From positions 16,519,971-16,583,970 of the forward strand of contig OZ025257.1 in assembly GCA_964019135.1 (NCBI GenBank): a stretch of DNA of 64,000 bases, given 5' to 3'. Of this stretch, positions 57,743 through 64,000 are shown piece by piece (positions within the stretch are counted from its first letter, which is position 1; every line of letters starts with the position of its first letter). This stretch comes from Arenicola marina (Eukaryota; Annelida; Polychaeta; Arenicolidae). A program made the position numbers and the translations under genes. The notes below the pieces were generated by a model. That model saw only the letters and a program-made list of their open reading frames with translations, ran no database searches and was not told the DNA's origin.

Positions 57743-58289
57743 AAAGTGTTATTGCTCTGTACTGATACAGAATTACATATTATCTGAAAGAAAACCCCAG
57801 AAAACTCTTATCAAGTGTCATACCAGTGGCTGGCTATCCTGGCATTTACTGCATATATATAAACCACTGTTGTGCCTACCCAGTACCAAGTTTCTTTTAA
57901 GCCTGAGTAACATATTCCAGTTCATGTGAGGACAGCAGCTGTATTACGTTACACTGATGATGTTATGATGCAATCAATTATTTTGACAACACCATCAATT
58001 TCTGTATTTCACCTCTCCCCTTCAATTACACCTCGCGCCCTCACCATACTCACTTCAAGTCAGCAAAATGCCATATTTAAAGCCACGCCGCGATTTTGCA
58101 GTCAAACCTAGTAAGTGCATCATGCAACTTCTTAATAGTAGCTTTAAAAAGGCAGTTTGCAGTAACTGTCTTATGGGTAGAAATGGGCCCCACAGCGTAA
58201 ATACGATGGGTCTGCCCCCCACTGATTTAGTGTGCCTGTGGCTGTGTGGGCCACAGTCACAGTATAGGTGGAGGGAACTGGGTAGGGGC
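57743..58289. other. 5' UTR part and upstream intron of CDK10
   Basis: 57743-57783 is 5' UTR continuous with the first coding exon. The minus-strand acceptor TTTTCTTTCAG ends at 57784. The remainder is AT-rich intron or upstream sequence, ending at the 9 bp target duplicate GGTAGGGGC (58281-58289). No gene was found. Confidence 0.55.
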
Positions 58290-59240
58290 TAGCCCCGTTT
58301 GATGGCGTTAATGGTTACGGCAGACTGATAGGCCGTCCTTACCGCCACGGTGTAGGTCGCCATATTCAGTCTAAAAAACGGTGAGATGTCCACTTTACAA
58401 GTTGCTGGAGGTTTTGACACCACACACTCACCTCTAATTTTTAGTTGTTTAAGTTCAGGAGCATTATCCTCAAGGAGTGTCCGACTGAAATACGTTTCAT
58501 GCAACTAACACTAGCTCAACTCATTCATTTTGTCCACTAACAAGTTTTCCTGGCTAGCGTTGCCGTCTTCTTGTGTTGTCTCGTCCCACGAGACCGCTAG
58601 ATGTCGCTAGTTCCTTCCGGTCAACGCCCTCTAGCAAACTGGCTGCGCATTTATCAAAGACCGTCTTCTTGTGTTGTCTCGTCCCACGAGACCGCTAGAT
58701 GTCGCTAGTTCCTTCCGGTCAACGCCCTCTAGCAAACTGGCTGCGCATTTATCAAAGACCTGGTTTCCGTTCTGTTTATCAACTGTGACAGGTATCTACT
58801 CACATGTTTTCTGCACACCTGACAGAAAAACATGTGTCACTGTTGATAAACAAAAAGAGTGTTGGAACCAGGTCTTTGGGAGATGCGCAGCCAGTTCGCC
58901 AGAGGGCGTTTACCAGAAGAAACGAGCGACATCTAGCGGTCTCGTGAGACTACACATCACAAGACAAACAAAACTTGTCGGCAAAACTTGTTAGCGGACA
59001 AAATAAAAGAATTGAGCGAATATTAGTAGCAAGAAATTTATTTCTGTTGGATACTCCTAGAAGATAATATTCTGGAACCTAAAAAAGTAAGAATTAAAGG
59101 TGAGTGTTTTGCATATAAACTTCTAGCAACTTATAAAGTGGACCTCTCACGGTGATTGGGACCAAACATGGGGACCTGCGGTGTGGCTGTTATGGACATA
59201 GAACAATATAAAATCCATAACAAGCCATCTGATGGGGCTA
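58290..59240. mobile_element. Foldback Mutator-like (MULE) non-autonomous element
   Basis: A 951 bp near-complete inverted repeat. It starts TAGCCCCGTTTGATGGC and ends GCCATCTGATGGGGCTA. The flanks GGTAGGGGC at 58281-58289 and 59241-59249 form a perfect 9 bp duplication, the size typical of Mutator-like elements. The arms of about 470 bp meet near 58815 (GTTTATCAACTGTGACA against TGTCACTGTTGATAAAC). The left arm contains an exact tandem duplication of about 100 bp (58563-58763, CGTCTTCTTGTGTTGTCTCG...). The arms have diverged by perhaps 20-25 percent outside the centre. No transposase frame is seen; the frame at 58671-58994 is a by-product. Confidence 0.88.
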
Positions 59241-59249
59241 GGTAGGGGC

Positions 59250-60120
59250 AACATTTAAGCTTATTTGTCATTTAGTTCTTTGAAAATAAATGTGCTATCG
59301 GCCCTCCCCCACCCCCCACCTACGATTGATGCTCCTGCAGTTGGCAGTGAATGTCCGGGCCCGAATTTCTCGAGGCTGTGCCTAGGCTACACTACAGTAT
59401 ATAGACTATACAATGCAGACCGACTGCCGACCACTCCATTATCGCTCATGGGTCTTCGTCTCTCGGATACGGCTTGCTTAGATGAGAACTAAGTTTATAT
59501 TCATCAAACAACTGTACTATCAAACGTCAATATGCTAAGCTGGTGATCCATACCACACAACCCGTTAAATTTCTTTTGGAAGAAAAGCAGAATCAGGCTT
59601 TGTAAACAAGAATATGTTTAGAAGCACGTAAACAATTACCCAGGGTAAAGCCATTCAGAGAATAATGTTCGTTCTGGGTGAACGCGATTTACTCTGCCGC
59701 GGGATCTGTAGCTCAAGGTAATGGACTGCTGGGACCGTGCCGTTAGGCCCTAATTTTACACAGTTTTCGGCACTTTGATGGGTAAGATTTTGGGATTTTT
59801 GTATCTATGTACGTAGCTTATTACTAACAATTGGAAATGAAGGGAGTCGAATTTGGGTCGGGGTGGTTTCCGAATGTCGTCAACAGCCATATCAGCGTTT
59901 TATTCGCAATTGATCTTTTTCGCAATTGTTTAAATATTGTGACTATCTTCTTTGTGGAGTAAGAGTGTAGAGATACAAATTATAAATCTGGCAAATAGGT
60001 TCCATGTGTCTGTCTCACTTCTACTTTGACCATTAGCGAGGCAATAAACATACAGAAATCCTACGGTAGACTTCGTTGTGTTATTACAGTTATCGGTTAA
60101 CCTTTTGTTCTCTCGGTGAT
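59250..60120. other. Region between the foldback element and the NRF1 promoter
   Basis: A tRNA-like stub lies at 59705-59740 (TAGCTCAAGGTAATGGACTG). Otherwise no recognisable element. If the promoter near 60160 serves CDK10, this is its first intron. Confidence 0.4.
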
Positions 60121-60207
60121 ACGGTGGCGCCATCTCCCGTTTGGATTATATCATACACTGCGCATGCGCAGCAGTACGAATCCGTGCTGAGCAAAGAGTA
60201 AATATGG
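60120..60207. promoter_or_regulatory. NRF1/YY1-type promoter, possibly bidirectional
   Basis: TGCGCATGCGCA at 60159-60170 is a perfect palindromic NRF1 site. GGCGCCATCTCCC at about 60126-60138 resembles a YY1 site. About 35 bp after the NRF1 site on the plus strand, ATGG|GTAAGC (60204-60207 then the donor) looks like a first exon that ends right after a start codon, as in many housekeeping genes. On the minus strand an ATG (60133) opens 67 codons. CDK10 needs an upstream non-coding exon, and this is the best candidate region within the window. The plus-strand partner was not identified. Confidence 0.5.
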
Positions 60208-63203
60208 GTAAGCGATGCAAACTATGCTAAAAGTACCATAACTAACAGTTCTAAGTGTCAATAGACCAAAATCTAGATGGTTGGATAAGTTAGCGATGCA
60301 TTGTATGAATCCTGACTTCAACGTGATTTAGTTTCTTGTCATTTGCTCCGCGGTAAAACTAAATGTAATCCCCCTTCCCGGGCATCCATGATCCAGCCTC
60401 CTCTTCCGCTCACTGCTGCAGTGCTGGCATCCGTCTCCGGACGAAATTACCGCTCTGTCCGTTTGACGCCGGGCTATGCCTAGGCTATGGGTAGCAAAAC
60501 CAACACACATACCAAGCCATAGCCCCTGGCCTTATGCGTCTTTGTGTACATAAATAAACTGGGGGAGCCTCCTGTATTGTAATATAACTGATCATGTTTT
60601 TCTCTGGTATTACATTGTTTATAATGTTATAATAAAATTGCTTTATTAACTTTGGAAATGTTGCTTCTTTTCCCACAATATTATTATCCCTGTAGCTATT
60701 CATTTAGGCCTATGCTTCTAAGCTGATTTGTTATATATATATATAGAACCAATAATGTTAGCCTGAAAACAAGATGTTACTGTCATTACTATGTTAGATA
60801 GTTGGTAATGGATATCCATTGCACTTGTTTGCTGTTCAGTGAACCTATTTTTTTATCTTGGAAAATGCATAAACCAATATTTGCATAGACAAATGAACAA
60901 TTTCACTATGCGTTCTATCAGCCGTCTCATGGTGAAACCAGCCTGCCTGTTTCAGAAACAACTGTAGGCTGGTTCTACCATGATGGCGCCACCCGGAGGT
61001 ATAATATTAGCTTTCACTATATTGGCTCAGTAGTAAATTCTTTTTTTTTTATTAATTTATGCGCAAAGTATAGAGAACAGTTGAGAAGCCAATGAAATTC
61101 ATTCCGAAAAAATACTTTACGACCGACATTTCAGCTTATTATACGACTAGCATACAATTCAATGCCTTTGTTAACTCATTACTTGGCGGCGTAGCAGTCA
61201 ACCTGATTGGCTTTAAACAAACAATACATTGCGCTAATCTGACTGATTATTAACATAGTTAAGTAGCAGACGTCTAAGTGCACATCATTGTTAGTCACAC
61301 CTTTTGTATACACTTGATGTAACTAGTCTAAGTATTTGAGTCAATACATACTTACAATAGTTAAAGGGATGCAAGTGACAGGTTTGAACCATAATCAGCA
61401 TAGCAGCTTTAACTGAATTCTGAAGCTATCACGGTATGTCGGAAAAAGGAGCCAGAGCTGCATCAAAAACTCTGAAGCTTAGGAAAATACTGTACGATGA
61501 GCTTTGCTGGAGAAGGCATTGCTCTTAAAACATATAAAACATATACATTAACACCCCTATGAATCAGTATAATTATTTTTTAATGCAATGTTTTGACATT
61601 ACACACAGAATCTAAGTTGTTGGTGGCTAGGCATCAAAGATCATGAAACCTTTAATCTCTATCTTATAGGGATAGATCGTAATGTGGTCTATAGAGGGAC
61701 AGGCCAAAAGAGATTACAATGATACAGATGGAAAACAATTCTTGTACTATCCTTCCCAGTCATGTAATATAATGGTTATTATACAATATAATAGTTATTA
61801 AACAATAGAATTTTTATTATGCAGATAAATACTGTTATTTTTTGTAAATCAGTGATTCTGATAAGTGGGCCAGAGGGTGGGTCCCAGTGTTCCAGAGCTT
61901 CTTAAAATGATGAGACATCTGAAAAATAATGAGACATTAATTTAAATGAAATATTGCATAGTCTGATCACTATTTATTTATAATGCATCACCTCACAGCT
62001 CAAAGAGATATGTCATTTGACATTTTTATGCATTTTCACACTGAAAATACAGGAGTCGAACAATTTCTACTAGCTAGAAGAATCACCTCTTTAGCCAAAG
62101 AAGTAGAGTGGCTGACTCAAGATTTTTTTCAATTATGTCTTGCTATTGGAACAAGATATTTAGTTTTAGCTCTTGTCACCAATGTAGCCAATTCATGTGT
62201 GATTTTTTATTAATAACATGTAGAAATAATGCAGGAATTGGCTCAACCATCTATTAAATAGGTATTTTATAATGCTTTAAATATGAAATGATTTTTTTTT
62301 TGTGCTGTAGCAACATTAAATTTTTCTTTTTCATATCCTGTCTAATACAACAAACAGCTCACCCTTCGGTAAGTACATGTATGATTTGTATTTGTTTTTT
62401 AAATGTGAAGAAATCTAGTCTCTTTATCTGTGGTGAAGCATTTGTGTCAGATGACATTAGCATAATGTCACAATTAGCTCAACAAAAGTGTTCAATCCAT
62501 GTACTAATGTAATTGCAACAGGGCAGAATCATTGATTTGATCAACACTGCAATCCACAGTGGAGAATGCATGCATTCAAATATAAAAGGTGTCCACTGAT
62601 ATCTAATCCATTGTGGAGTCATTATGTACTTGCCACTGTCAATGGGACTATGCTTCTGGTGTACAAGTGGGTCCTAGCTTTCTAGAAGAGGATATAAGAG
62701 CGTCAAAGAACTCTCTCAGTTTTTTTTATTGATACTAGCAATGGGTGTGTTTCTTTCTGTTTTGACATGATGCAGACCATGATATCAATCATATTTCTGA
62801 TGTTCCACATTATTTCATGCATGGTTGCCACAAACTGATAGGTTATTTACTTGCTATTTTTAAAAAATTTCAATTTGGGTAGCCCATTAATGTCCTGAAT
62901 TGGCTCAAATCCAATCCATCAGATCAGCTTTTGTGTTACAGGCTGATTGCATGTTCGCTGTCTAAGGTGCTTGCATTTGCTTTGAGGGTATGACTACCAT
63001 GTACCTGGGACCGTTTTTGGTTGGATGAAAGATTCCTTAACTCATCTGAAAGAAAGTCATATTCTGGGCCATTATTTGGGGTACTGTTTAACTAGCCTCA
63101 TCAGCTGTCTGGGATATCAGCGAGCCAGTGAAATAAATGTGGATAGTTAAGGCCGCTTTAGTATGAACATGTAATCTGCTGCTCAGTCTGAGGCCAAGGT
63201 GGA
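60208..63203. other. AT-rich stretch without a supported gene
   Basis: It would be the first intron of a plus-strand gene if 60204-60207 is a real first exon. A possible 11-nt or 58-nt exon before GTAAGT at about 62369 exists, but joining the longer one to ATGG meets a stop after 12 codons. Frames at 61983-62213 and 62288-62512 have no recognised homology. Confidence 0.4.
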
Positions 63204-63398
63204 TCGCTCGCAGTGGCAGATCCAAGATCCAAGGGGTGGTGCATAGGGGGTTCAACCCACCCCCCGCTTAAGTGAGGGGATGTTAAGGACCCCCTCCCCT
63301 CCGGTCATTCTTTGGTGGACCCCCCCCATTCCCTAATCGTCAGGTTTCAGTGACCCTTTCCCCCCGCCTCTTTACAAATCACTAAATCCGCCCCTGGC
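63204..63398. mobile_element. MITE with CAGTGGCAGATCCA/ATCCGCCCCTG termini
   Basis: Ends CAGTGGCAGATCC and AAATCCGCCCCTG are inverted to each other. The flanks are GCTCG on both sides (63199-63203, 63399-63403), a 5 bp duplication. The body carries C-runs typical of this family (compare 7200-7282, 15411-15714). Confidence 0.7.
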
Positions 63399-63403
63399 TC
63401 GTC

Positions 63404-64000
63404 GAATCCGTAAACTGTCGGAAGTTAAAAAAGAACGTTCAAATTTTAGCTAGCGGCCTTTCGTGACGGGAAGTGTAGCCAGAGGCCTGAGTTCCTGGTA
63501 AGCTACCTCCTCCCGCCCCCCCCACACCTCCCTCCCATGTCTTGGCGGCCAGTTCTTGCTCGGCCAGGCCGGGTTCAACCTTGGCTTGTTTTCATTGAAG
63601 ATTAGATGGTGGCGCGTGGTCCTTTGAGTTGGGTGCACGGCTGGTGCTATATTCGTTGTGGGGCTGTAAGCGAAAGCGCGTTCTGTACGCTGCCTGCGGT
63701 CGATACGGCTTAGTGTGAGCACTCGGCACACTATAGCCTGACAGACTGAAAGTGCCTTTCGACCCTTAATCAAGTCAAATGCTTCACTGTGTGTCGTTGG
63801 TATACGTTTCACTGTACAATAACTCGTTTTCGGTACTTCCGGAATATGATATTGATTTTTCAAATACTCCTTGATTTGGCACCATATATGCTACTGATTT
63901 TTCAAAATGCTCCTCGATTTGACACGTATGTAAGTGCTGGGACGACGGTAAAAGAATGCTTTCTACTTCGCTTCAACGCGAAAATCCTGTTATGTCCATT
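63404..64000. other. Right end of the window
   Basis: A minus-strand frame (63450-63863, 137 codons) has no recognised homology. A roughly 40 bp tandem duplication occurs at 63850-63923 (CTGATTTTTCAAAATGCTCCTCGATTTGACAC and its variant). No exon can be supported. Confidence 0.4.

Noticed and set aside
58671-58994. 107-codon frame
   Set aside because: Lies across the arms of the foldback element and reads its inverted repeat.
62311-62368. Second exon for the ATGG first exon at 60204
   Set aside because: Joined in phase it meets a stop after 12 codons; the 11-nt alternative cannot be told from chance.
63450-63863. 137-codon minus-strand frame at the window end
   Set aside because: No homology or promoter seen, and adjacent sequence is MITE and tandem repeat.

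Overview
The window reads as nuclear DNA of an animal, most likely a marine invertebrate; I cannot name the species. The reasons are multi-exon genes with GT-AG introns in consistent phase, short-TIR DNA transposons, tRNA-derived SINEs, a degenerate Jockey-type LINE, a Ty3/gypsy LTR element and many minisatellites. Coding sequence is a small fraction of the 64 kb.

Left part (about 2.0-16.3 kb, + strand). I assembled a TNF-receptor-like membrane protein from exons at 2064-2102 (signal peptide), 5914-6717 (two cysteine-rich modules and stalk), 7307-7733 and 8057-8097 (acidic stalk), 11059-11187 (transmembrane helix) and 11514-12092 (cytoplasmic tail). About 0.5 kb further on, six exons (12622-16287) encode nearly all of a carbonic-anhydrase fold that has lost one zinc histidine and other active-site residues, so it is CARP-like. 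The anhydrase exons have no visible start exon. Their first acceptor is phase 1, which matches a weak donor inside the last receptor exon, and the receptor's stop codon lies in SINE sequence. A receptor-CARP read-through or fusion transcript is therefore possible but unproven.

Middle part (18.8-39.6 kb). One intronless gene on the - strand (18871-20337) encodes a type II membrane protein of the GT61 glycosyltransferase superfamily (EOGT/POMGNT2-like). The rest is gene-poor and holds nested SINEs, the LINE, MITE families with recognisable target-site duplications, and minisatellites with 45, 37, 40, 17 and 15 bp units.

Right part (39.6-64 kb). A whole-looking, very young Ty3/gypsy element fills 39647-47949; its two 459 bp LTRs look identical. 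Next, on the - strand, is a complete 14-exon CDK10 gene (49692-57742), whose intron phases all agree and give a 369-residue kinase. Upstream of it are a 951 bp foldback, Mutator-like element with perfect 9 bp target duplications (58290-59240) and an NRF1-type CpG-rich promoter near 60160 that could serve CDK10, a + strand gene running out of the window, or both. The remaining 3.8 kb contains no exon I can support.
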